Of a stretch of 5,080 nucleotides of DNA, positions 1 through 5,050 are shown piece after piece. The translations under genes were made by a program, and so were the position numbers. This stretch comes from Verrucomicrobiota bacterium (lineage in GTDB: Bacteria; Verrucomicrobiota; Verrucomicrobiia; Opitutales; Opitutaceae): assembly GCA_023410155.1 (NCBI GenBank), contig JAEYQF010000379.1, positions 1 to 5,080 on the forward strand. Reading direction: 5' to 3'. Each line of letters opens with the position of its first letter. Position 1 is the first letter of the stretch. The notes under the pieces are model-generated. The model did no database searches and was not told where the DNA came from. It was given only the letters and a program-made list of their open reading frames with translations.

Positions 1-78
1 GGTGGGAGCAGAGGCCATCAGGCCGGCGACGGCCGCGACCGCGACCGGGAAAATCCGACGAGAATGCAAGGTGTTCAT
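1..78 (-). CDS. Exported protein, N-terminal fragment with possible Tat signal (runs off the left edge)
   Basis: Only the first 26 codons lie in the window; the frame is still open at base 1. From the ATG at 78 the product begins MNTLHSRRIF and continues PVAVAAVAGLMASAPT. This is a short basic n-region followed by an Ala/Val-rich hydrophobic stretch, the shape of an export signal. Residues 6-10 (S-R-R-I-F) fit the core of the twin-arginine motif (S/T-R-R-x-F), so Tat export is possible; a Sec signal is the alternative. An in-frame ATG at 105 would add nine residues (MLRRDLSRP), but the start at 78 gives the more normal signal length. No Shine-Dalgarno sequence precedes either ATG. A 7-bp hairpin (81-98) sits directly upstream of the chosen start. 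The mature protein is outside the window, so its function is unknown. That this is a real gene is inferred from the signal-peptide character. Confidence 0.5.
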   Translation of the reverse strand, partial: MNTLHSRRIFPVAVAAVAGLMASAPT

Positions 79-80
79 GG

Positions 81-98
81 GGCGCGAAAGATCGCGCC
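81..98 (-). other. Small hairpin directly 5' of the start at 78
   Basis: Seven complementary bases (GGCGCGA at 81-87 and TCGCGCC at 92-98) flank a four-base loop. On the minus strand the structure lies two bases upstream of the ATG at 78 and would cover any ribosome landing site. If translation starts instead at the ATG at 105, the hairpin lies inside the coding region. No U-tract follows, so it is not a terminator. A role is not established; G/C-rich DNA produces such hairpins by chance. Confidence 0.3.
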
Positions 99-199
99 GC
101 AGCATGGCACAACCGATGTTTGCTCCGAAATCCGGTGCCCGCCGACATCCGCATCGCCAAAAGTCGCACCTGACGCGAGACGGCGTGGGCCGGATCTCC

Positions 200-553
200 T
201 CAGCTCTGCCGCAGGATTTTTTCCATCGCCTTCCCCTTCGCGAGTTCGTCGATGAGTTTATCGAGATAGCGAATCTCCCGCATCGTGGGCTCCGCGATGT
301 CTTCGACGCGCACGCCGCAGATGACGCCTTTGATCAGTGCCCGCGCTGGATTCATCTTCGGTGCCTTCGCGAAGAACTCCTCGAACACCGTCTTCTTTTT
401 CAGCTGCGTCTCGAACTGCTTCTGCGTGTAGCCCGTGAGCCAGCGGATGATCTCGTCGACCTCTGCCTTCGTCCGCCCCTTCCGCTCCGCCTTCGTGACA
501 TACAGCGGATAAACATCGGCAACCGGGATCGTGTAGACGCGATGCGTGCTCAT
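200..553 (-). CDS. DUF2200 family protein
   Basis: A 117-aa soluble protein that I recognise as DUF2200, a family of roughly 110-120 aa with no established biochemical function. Recognisable stretches are STHRVYTIPVADVYPLYVTK at residues 2-21, the following ERKGRTKAEVDEIIRWLTGY (23-42), the NPARALIKGVICGVRVEDI region (68-86), and the helical C-terminus ending EIRYLDKLIDELAKGKAMEK (93-112). No signal peptide or membrane segment is visible; it is charged and probably largely helical, hence cytoplasmic. The ATG at 553 is chosen because family members begin with a short M-S-x-H-R-x-Y segment; the open frame extends to a TTG at 607, but those 18 residues are not family-like. The leader before the ATG is C-rich (CCCCTCCCC) without a Shine-Dalgarno. 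Neighbours on the same strand lie 124 nt upstream and 121 nt downstream, so it may be transcribed on its own. Confidence 0.88.
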   Translation of the reverse strand: MSTHRVYTIPVADVYPLYVTKAERKGRTKAEVDEIIRWLTGYTQKQFETQLKKKTVFEEFFAKAPKMNPARALIKGVICGVRVEDIAEPTMREIRYLDKLIDELAKGKAMEKILRQS

Positions 554-677
554 GGGGAGGGGTTTGACGGCTGCGGCCGATCGAACCTTTTGCCCCGCGC
601 CCGCCAATCTTTTTCGACGACCGCCGGATGCGGCGCCTGGGATCCATCTCTTCCATTTTTTCGGCCAGCGCTTCCGA

Positions 678-1028
678 TCACACGGCAGCGATCACGAACG
701 CCTTCAGCTCGGCCAGGCGGTTGTTTTCGAAGCGCCAGACGTCGCAGTAGGAATTTTCGGTCTCATTGCCGTTGGCGTCCTTCAGCGTGATCTCGCCGAG
801 TGCGACGAGAAAATCGCCGTCCGCGATCAATTGCCGGACTTTGAACGTGGGCGGCTCACGGTAGGTCTCCGCCATCCAGCGGCGCACTTCCTCTTTCCCC
901 CGGAGTGTCCGCTCGCCCAGAAAATTCCAGACGGTATCTTCGGTGCAATGGATGAGGAAGCCTTCGAAATCGCCGCGCGCGATTGCTTCGTTCGCCTTCG
1001 TCAGAATTTCTTTGTGCGTCGTCGCCAC
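678..1028 (-). CDS. SnoaL/NTF2-like fold protein
   Basis: A 116-aa protein with the pattern of small SnoaL-like (NTF2 superfamily, cone-shaped alpha+beta) proteins. It has an N-terminal helix (residues 4-19), a segment around 24-36 containing the H-C-T-E-D-T-V-W motif, and a G-K-E-E-V-R-R-W-M helix (44-52). Three to four strands follow, including FLVALGEITLKDANG (73-87), ENSYCDVWRFENNRLAELKA (91-110) and the final FVIAAV. Such proteins bind small hydrophobic ligands or act as isomerases, cyclases or hydrolases; catalytic identity cannot be read here. The GTG at 1028 is preferred because homologous folds begin right at this helix. The ATG at 1151 in the same frame would add 41 Arg/Ala/Gln-rich residues with no fold character. 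No Shine-Dalgarno is visible before the GTG. The gene is on the same strand as DUF2200, 124 nt before it, and 180 nt after the 84-aa gene. Confidence 0.82.
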   Translation of the reverse strand: MATTHKEILTKANEAIARGDFEGFLIHCTEDTVWNFLGERTLRGKEEVRRWMAETYREPPTFKVRQLIADGDFLVALGEITLKDANGNETENSYCDVWRFENNRLAELKAFVIAAV

Positions 1029-1208
1029 CCGGGAAGCAACACGCCCGCGCGGCCTTTGCAACCCAGCGCAAGCGTGAACCCTGAGGGAGTTTTTGTTCTG
1101 CGCTTGCCGCGCACCGTCCTGCGCCGACGCGCGGGCGTTTCCCGCCGCCATCTTGCCGCGAGTCGCGCCACGCTTGCTGCGGTGCGAATCTCTCGGCCGA
1201 CGGGTGAC

Positions 1209-1463
1209 TCAGCGCTTCGTCGCCAGCAATGCCGCGAGCGCCGCCTCGTCGACTTCGCCTTGCACGGCGTGCAGGTGATGCAGCACGCCCATGCGGTCTT
1301 CCGGACCCGCCGTGGAGATCTCGATCATCCAGTCTTCCGTTTTCGCGGCAGCGACGATCACTTCATCCGCCCACGCGATCACTTCGGCGGCGGTGACGAA
1401 GCCTTCGGTCAGGCCGCGGATATAGAACTCAGCAAAGGTGCGCAGATTCGGTGTGGTGGACAT
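1209..1463 (-). CDS. Unrecognised small acidic helical protein (84 aa)
   Basis: I do not recognise this protein with confidence. It begins MSTTPNLRTFAEFYIRGLTE and is rich in Ala, Glu and Asp, with three or four predicted helices: residues 6-18, 24-40 (A-A-E-V-I-A-W-A-D-E-V-I-V), about 53-67, and 70-82. It has no signal peptide, membrane segment or Cys. Coding status is supported by a consistent G/C third-position bias through the whole frame, a clean ATG and a TGA stop. The E-V-I-x-W-A-D-x-V-I segment followed by W-x-I-E-I-S recalls small uncharacterised bacterial proteins, but this is only an impression. The ATG at 1463 is chosen over the upstream extension to 1535, whose residues are Arg-rich and overlap the end of yjdM. 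It starts 50 nt after the yjdM stop on the same strand, so cotranscription is possible. Its leader contains a copy of the 16S rRNA 3'-tail sequence instead of a Shine-Dalgarno. Confidence 0.7.
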   Translation of the reverse strand: MSTTPNLRTFAEFYIRGLTEGFVTAAEVIAWADEVIVAAAKTEDWMIEISTAGPEDRMGVLHHLHAVQGEVDEAALAALLATKR

Positions 1464-1513
1464 GGGAAAGGAGGTGGTTCGGTCGCCAGGAGAGAGACGG
1501 TGTCGGCGCGGGG

Positions 1514-1843
1514 TCACGCCTTCTTCACGAAGCACGCCTTCAACGCGAGCGCGACGCCATCGATTTTACACGCGATCTCGTGATCGCCTTCGACGAGCCG
1601 GATGCCCTTGGCCTTGCTCCCGGCTTTCAGCACCTGAGAGCCACCGAGCTTCAAGTCCTTGATCACCGTGATCGTGTCGCCTTCGGCGAGCACGTTGCCG
1701 TGCGCGTCCTTCACCACGCGGGTCGCTTCCGTTTCCGTCGCCACCGGCTTCGGCCACTCGTAGCCACAGGTCGCACACTCCCAGTGCTCGGAATGGCTGA
1801 GCACATCATCCAAGGTGCAGGCAGGACAGGCAGGCGTCGTCAT
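1514..1843 (-). CDS. yjdM: YjdM/PhnA-type zinc-ribbon protein
   Basis: A 109-aa cytoplasmic protein matching the YjdM (formerly PhnA) family; E. coli YjdM is about 111 aa. An N-terminal zinc ribbon is formed by two Cys-x2-Cys pairs, C6/C9 (C-P-A-C) and C23/C26 (C-A-T-C), followed by G-Y-E-W. The C-terminal PhnA domain (about 40-109) contains V-K-D-A-H-G-N, the G-D-T-I-T-V-I-K-D-L-K-L-G-G-S segment, the K-A-G-S-K-A-K-G-I-R-L-V turn and the final L-K-A-C-F-V-K-K. Despite the historical name, the family is not phosphonoacetate hydrolase and its molecular role is unsettled. The ATG at 1843 begins exactly where the family begins (M-T-T-P-A-C-P-A-C); the upstream open frame to 2230 runs into the divergent tgt gene and is not real. 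No Shine-Dalgarno precedes it (TTTCATTGATG). It diverges from the tgt fusion across a 199-bp spacer and may be the first gene of the minus-strand group. Confidence 0.94.
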   Translation of the reverse strand: MTTPACPACTLDDVLSHSEHWECATCGYEWPKPVATETEATRVVKDAHGNVLAEGDTITVIKDLKLGGSQVLKAGSKAKGIRLVEGDHEIACKIDGVALALKACFVKKA

Positions 1844-1920
1844 CAATGAAACGGTTGAAAAAAGCCTGACACTTTCCCGCCAACACCGCGCCGCGACAAG
1901 GGTATTCCCCTCTTCGAACC

Positions 1921-1986
1921 GCACCTGGTCGCGACTCGATGCGCACTGAGTCCCGACCCGGTGCGCACCTTGGCCCGACTCAGTCC
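1921..1986 (+). repeat. Three tandem imperfect 22-bp repeats upstream of the tgt fusion
   Basis: Units lie at 1921-1942, 1943-1964 and 1965-1986 with no spacers. By eye, units 1 and 2 agree at 16 of 22 positions, units 1 and 3 at 16, and units 2 and 3 at 15. All begin GCAC, share the block C-G-A-C-(T/C)-C at unit positions 12-17, and the majority sequence begins GCACC and ends GGTGC, so each unit has dyad character. The period is about two DNA helical turns and is not a multiple of three, arguing against coding. The block lies 57 bp before the tgt ATG and 78 bp before the yjdM ATG in the divergent spacer, the expected place for an operator array. Binding by a regulator is inferred, not shown. 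A weaker fourth unit (1987-2008, about 10 of 22 against the majority) may exist. Confidence 0.6.
1945..1984 (+). other. Inverted repeat and competing hairpins in the tgt leader region
   Basis: ACTGAGTC (1945-1952) is perfectly complementary to GACTCAGT (1977-1984), enclosing a 10-bp palindrome GGTGCGCACC (1960-1969). Two alternative pairings compete with it: GACTC (1933-1937) with GAGTC (1948-1952), and TGCGCAC (1940-1946) with GTGCGCA (1961-1967). The element partly coincides with the 22-bp repeats, so some of this symmetry follows from them. If transcribed toward tgt, the segment could switch structures, but no T-tract follows and no known riboswitch consensus, including preQ1 classes, was recognised. 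Function is undetermined. Confidence 0.4.
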
Positions 1987-2042
1987 GTAAACGGCCTCGC
2001 TTGCGCGACGGATTTTCGCCTACTCGTCGCGGTTTCAGATCC

Positions 2043-4103
2043 ATGTCGCGTCTCCCGTTCACCGTCGATCGCACCGCTCCACACTCCCGCGCACGGGCGG
2101 CGCGATTCCGCACTCTGCACGGCGAGGTGCTCACCCCGGTGTTCATGCCGGTTGGCACCCAGGCCACGGTGAAGGGGCAGACGGTCGATTCGCTGAAAGC
2201 CGTCGGCTCGTCGGTGCTCCTGGCCAACACGTATCACTTGCTGCTGCGACCGGGCCCGGAGGTTTTCCAAAAATTCGGCGGCATCCATCGGTTCATGAAC
2301 TGGGACCGGCCGGTGCTCACCGACTCGGGCGGGTTTCAGATTTTTTCTCTCCCGAACGCTCGCGCAATGAACGAGGACGGCGCGCGCTTCAAAAGCTACG
2401 TCGATGGCGAGGAGCATCTGCTCTCGCCCGAATCGAGCATCGCGATGCAGCGCGCCATCGGCAGCGACATCATGATGGTGCTCGACCAATGCATCCCGTC
2501 GACGGCTCCCTTCGACCAGGCCAAGGCTGCGATGGAGCTCACGCATCGCTGGGCCGTGCGGTCGCTCGCCGCACGCGGCGATTCGCCGCAGGCGCTCTTC
2601 GGCATCGTGCAGGGCGCATGTCACGAGGAACTGCGACGTGAGAGCGCGCGTTTCATCTCCGGACTTCCGTTCGACGGACTCGCGATCGGCGGACTCGCCG
2701 TCGGTGAAACGCAGGAGGAACGCTACAAGTTTACCGAGCTCGCGACCGAGTGTCTGCCGGAGGATCGCCCGCGCTATCTCATGGGCGTGGGCACGCCGCT
2801 CGACATTCTCGAGGCGGTGCACCGCGGCGTGGACATGTTCGACTGCATCATCCCGTCGCAACTCGCCCAGCGCGGCACGGCGTTTACCTCGCACGGCAAA
2901 CTGCACTGCCGGCGCAGCGTTTATAAATTCTCCGATGGGCCGCTCGACGCCGCGTGCGATTGCCAGACGTGCCGCGAGTATTCGCGCGCGTATCTGCACC
3001 ATCTCGTGAAGGCCGACGAGTTGCTCGCGTGGCACCTGCTCACCACGCACAACCTCGCCTACTATCACCGGCTCATGCGCGAAATGCGCGAGAGCATCCT
3101 GCGCGGCGATTTCGCAGAGTATCACGCAAAGAAACGCCTCGAGCTGGCTCGGCCCGACGACGACAACCCGAGCACGCCCGAGGTGAAACCGAAGCCCAAG
3201 CGCGCGCCGCGGCTGGGTGACTACGAGATCGTGACGGGCATCCACGGCGCATCGTGCATCCGCCAGATCAGCTCGGGCGAAATCATGCACTCGGTCACGC
3301 CGCCGAGCGAGGAAGCCAACGCGCTCTACATCGCGCAGTCGCAACTCGCCGCACGCCTGCGCGCCAGCGAAGAAACCCGCAACGACACTCCCGACGACGA
3401 GCTCGTGATCTGGGATGTCGGCCTCGGCGCCGCGTCGAACGCGATGGCCGCGATCGCGTGCTTCGAGCGTCAACTCGCCGAAAACAGCGACGCACCGCTG
3501 CGGCGCCTGCAGATCGTGAGCTTCGAGTGCGATCTCGATCCGCTCACGCTCGCGACCACGAAGAAAGCGGCGTATTTCCCGCATCTGCGACACGCCGCGC
3601 CTACGGCGCTGCTCCGCGACGGGCGCTGGCAGCACGCGTCCGGCCGACTCGTGTGGGAGCTGCACCACGGAGACTTCCGCGAGCTGTTTCCGGGCACGCC
3701 GGCGCCTGATCTGATTTTCTACGATCCGTTTTCAGCGAAGACCGACACACCGCTGTGGACCGCGGAGCTGTTTGCGCGCATCCGCGCCCACTGCGGCGAC
3801 AAACCCGCCGAGCTCTACACCTACTCGTCCGCCACGGCCGTTCGCGTGGCACTGCTCACCGCGGGCTTCTACGTGGCCGAAGGCGTCGCCACCGGCCCGA
3901 AGTCCTCCACGACCATCGCCTACACGCGTATCGATAAACTTGATACACACCGCCAAGCCGCGCTGCTCGGCGCGGCATGGCTTGCGCGCTGGCGCCGCAG
4001 TCACTCGCAATTTCCCGCCGGTTTGCCGGAGTCGGAGCGCGAAGCGTTTGCGCGACAAATCGAGTCGCATCCGCAATTCGCCGGCGTGTCGGCGGTGCGT
4101 TAG
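2043..4103 (+). CDS. tgt: Fusion of tRNA-guanine transglycosylase (Tgt) and MnmC2-like SAM methyltransferase
   Basis: A 686-aa cytoplasmic protein with two complete enzyme domains. Residues 1 to about 370 are Tgt, which exchanges G34 of GUN-anticodon tRNAs (Asp, Asn, His, Tyr) for preQ1 in queuosine synthesis. Visible are the MPVGTQATVKG motif (35-45), the TDSGGFQ loop with general acid/base D94, GGLAVGE (216-222, the bacterial preQ1-type loop rather than the eukaryotic queuine type), nucleophile D267 in M-F-D-C, and the zinc ligands C305, C307, C310 and H336 with normal spacing. A Pro/Lys-rich linker (371-390) follows. Residues 391-686 resemble MnmC2/DUF752, which methylates nm5U34 to mnm5U34: G-E-I-M-H-S (412-417), SAM motif I W-D-V-G-L-G-A (457-463), acidic S-F-E-C-D (493-497), and F-Y-D-P-F-S-A-K (559-566) followed by L-W-T. 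Ordinary Tgt has about 375 aa and lacks the second half. The usual P-T-R-x-x-R-N-G after the nucleophile is P-S-Q-L-A-Q-R-G. The ATG at 2043 matches the family start; an in-frame TTG at 2001 is less likely. Domain calls are firm; the methyltransferase substrate is inferred. Confidence 0.97.
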   Translation: MSRLPFTVDRTAPHSRARAARFRTLHGEVLTPVFMPVGTQATVKGQTVDSLKAVGSSVLLANTYHLLLRPGPEVFQKFGGIHRFMNWDRPVLTDSGGFQIFSLPNARAMNEDGARFKSYVDGEEHLLSPESSIAMQRAIGSDIMMVLDQCIPSTAPFDQAKAAMELTHRWAVRSLAARGDSPQALFGIVQGACHEELRRESARFISGLPFDGLAIGGLAVGETQEERYKFTELATECLPEDRPRYLMGVGTPLDILEAVHRGVDMFDCIIPSQLAQRGTAFTSHGKLHCRRSVYKFSDGPLDAACDCQTCREYSRAYLHHLVKADELLAWHLLTTHNLAYYHRLMREMRESILRGDFAEYHAKKRLELARPDDDNPSTPEVKPKPKRAPRLGDYEIVTGIHGASCIRQISSGEIMHSVTPPSEEANALYIAQSQLAARLRASEETRNDTPDDELVIWDVGLGAASNAMAAIACFERQLAENSDAPLRRLQIVSFECDLDPLTLATTKKAAYFPHLRHAAPTALLRDGRWQHASGRLVWELHHGDFRELFPGTPAPDLIFYDPFSAKTDTPLWTAELFARIRAHCGDKPAELYTYSSATAVRVALLTAGFYVAEGVATGPKSSTTIAYTRIDKLDTHRQAALLGAAWLARWRRSHSQFPAGLPESEREAFARQIESHPQFAGVSAVR

Positions 4104-4309
4104 CAGTCCGGCGCGTGCTTTCGCGTCGTTAAGCAAACGGCTCGCGTAAATATTTTCCCAAAGTCGCGAGATCCTGGCGCGTGCCCTTGTCGCAGGCGGG
4201 ATGTGGCCTGACGTTACACGACTCTTCGCGCTTCCACACACACGAAAGCGGGCTCGGCTGGTTCGGTTTCGCGCGCGTTTGCAGCGCTTCATTTCCACGA
4301 ACCACCACT
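4104..4309. other. 206-bp intergenic region without a recognised gene
   Basis: No coding frame, RNA gene or T-tailed terminator is evident between the tgt fusion and the secreted protein gene. The notable structure is a 6-bp inverted repeat, CTCGCG at 4141-4146 and CGCGAG at 4165-4170, around an 18-base AT-rich centre containing TAAATATTTT, an unusual patch in this GC-rich sequence. It could be an operator or hold a -10-like element, but I could not pair it with a convincing -35. Either the tgt transcript reads through or it ends by a factor-dependent route. Confidence 0.4.
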
Positions 4310-5017
4310 GTGATCCTACGCACCCGCCCGTTCCTCATTTTGGGCCTTCTTTGCGCGTCCGTGTCCGCGGCCTTCGCCGTGACCGAGTTCAAGGACAACT
4401 TCACGTCCAAGCTGAACTCGAAATGGAAACACGTCGCCGAAAACAAGGACAAGAAAGGCAATCTCTTCGTTAAGAACAAGAAGCTCACGCTCGTCACCAC
4501 CACCACCCGGGAGCGCAGCGCCCACCTTATCCTCAAGAAACCGTTGCCGAAGGTCACGGAGAGCTGGGAAACGCAGATCGTTCTTCAGAACAAAGCGAAG
4601 CGGGGCGAAACGTGGATCGGCGTCGCGATCGCCAACGCCGACGATCCCTACCGCAACATGTGCGGCGTCGAGTTTTATTACGACGATGGCGAGCGCGGCT
4701 TCGAGACCTTCCACTATCACCGCGGCGAAGATGACGACGGTCCCGAGAAGCGAATCAGCGGCACCAAGTTGTATGTCCGCATGGTTTATCGGAAGTCGAC
4801 CAAGCTGATCACGCTCTACCAGCGCACCTCGACCTCCAAGTCGTGGAAGAAGGTGCTCTCCTACTCGCCTTTCAACGATCGGAAGCAGCGATACCGCGGC
4901 AATTGGGATCTCGATCCGAAAACCGGCAAGTTCTCGATCGTGATCTTCGCCGGCGCGGAAGACGTGAAGCTCGCCGCCGGCACCGTCACCGCCGACAGCT
5001 TCGTGCTGAAGAACTAA
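4310..5017 (+). CDS. Secreted protein, probable concanavalin-A-like beta-sandwich
   Basis: A 235-aa exported protein. Residues 1-23 form a Sec-type signal: a basic n-region (MILRTRP), a hydrophobic core (FLILGLLCASVSA), and an A-F-A cleavage site before V24. No lipobox is present because L-L precedes the only nearby Cys. The mature part begins T-E-F-K-D-N-F-T-S-K-L-N-S-K-W-K (25-40), the F-x-D-x-F-x-x-x-L-x-x-x-W opening common in concanavalin-A/LamG-like jelly rolls. It continues as alternating strands with aromatic and charged residues (G-V-E-F-Y-Y-D-D-G at 119-127) and ends with a strand, A-D-S-F-V-L-K-N. Such folds often bind or cleave polysaccharide, but I see no catalytic motif such as the E-x-D-x-x-E of GH16, so sugar binding is inference. 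It is Lys/Arg-rich, unlike its neighbours. The GTG at 4310 is chosen because it opens the complete signal; an upstream GTG at 4181 would bury it. No Shine-Dalgarno is seen. It is probably monocistronic, given the terminator 33 nt after the stop. Confidence 0.86.
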   Translation: MILRTRPFLILGLLCASVSAAFAVTEFKDNFTSKLNSKWKHVAENKDKKGNLFVKNKKLTLVTTTTRERSAHLILKKPLPKVTESWETQIVLQNKAKRGETWIGVAIANADDPYRNMCGVEFYYDDGERGFETFHYHRGEDDDGPEKRISGTKLYVRMVYRKSTKLITLYQRTSTSKSWKKVLSYSPFNDRKQRYRGNWDLDPKTGKFSIVIFAGAEDVKLAAGTVTADSFVLKN

Positions 5018-5050
5018 CACCGCCCGCGCGGCGTGTGATTTTTCCGAAGG

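Noticed and set aside
1029..1151. N-terminal extension of the NTF2-like protein from the ATG at 1151
   Set aside because: The 41 extra residues are Arg/Ala/Gln-rich and lack fold character; the family pattern begins right after the GTG at 1028.
2..1583. Long open frames on the plus strand (2-790 and 546-1583)
   Set aside because: They lie opposite the DUF2200, NTF2-like, 84-aa and YjdM genes and read as low-complexity Arg/Pro/Phe-rich sequence without a family match.
2001..2042. Earlier TTG start for the tgt fusion
   Set aside because: It adds 14 basic residues not seen in Tgt, while the ATG at 2043 begins at the normal family position.
1844..2042. A preQ1 riboswitch ahead of tgt
   Set aside because: I looked for the short class I hairpin with its A-rich tail and for other preQ1 aptamer features and found none; the structures present are repeat-derived hairpins.
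1844..2042. Sigma-70-type promoters for yjdM or tgt
   Set aside because: Single hexamer-like words occur (for example TTGAAA at 1855 and TATTCC at 1903), but no -35/-10 pair with acceptable spacing could be supported.
1980..3668. A 562-residue open frame on the minus strand opposite the tgt fusion
   Set aside because: It is antisense to a confidently identified gene; the translation is rich in Arg, Ala and His with no domain character, as expected for a shadow frame in GC-rich DNA.
4346..4378. Lipoprotein signal in the secreted protein
   Set aside because: The Cys in the hydrophobic core follows Leu-Leu rather than a small residue, and a good A-F-A signal peptidase I site lies after it.
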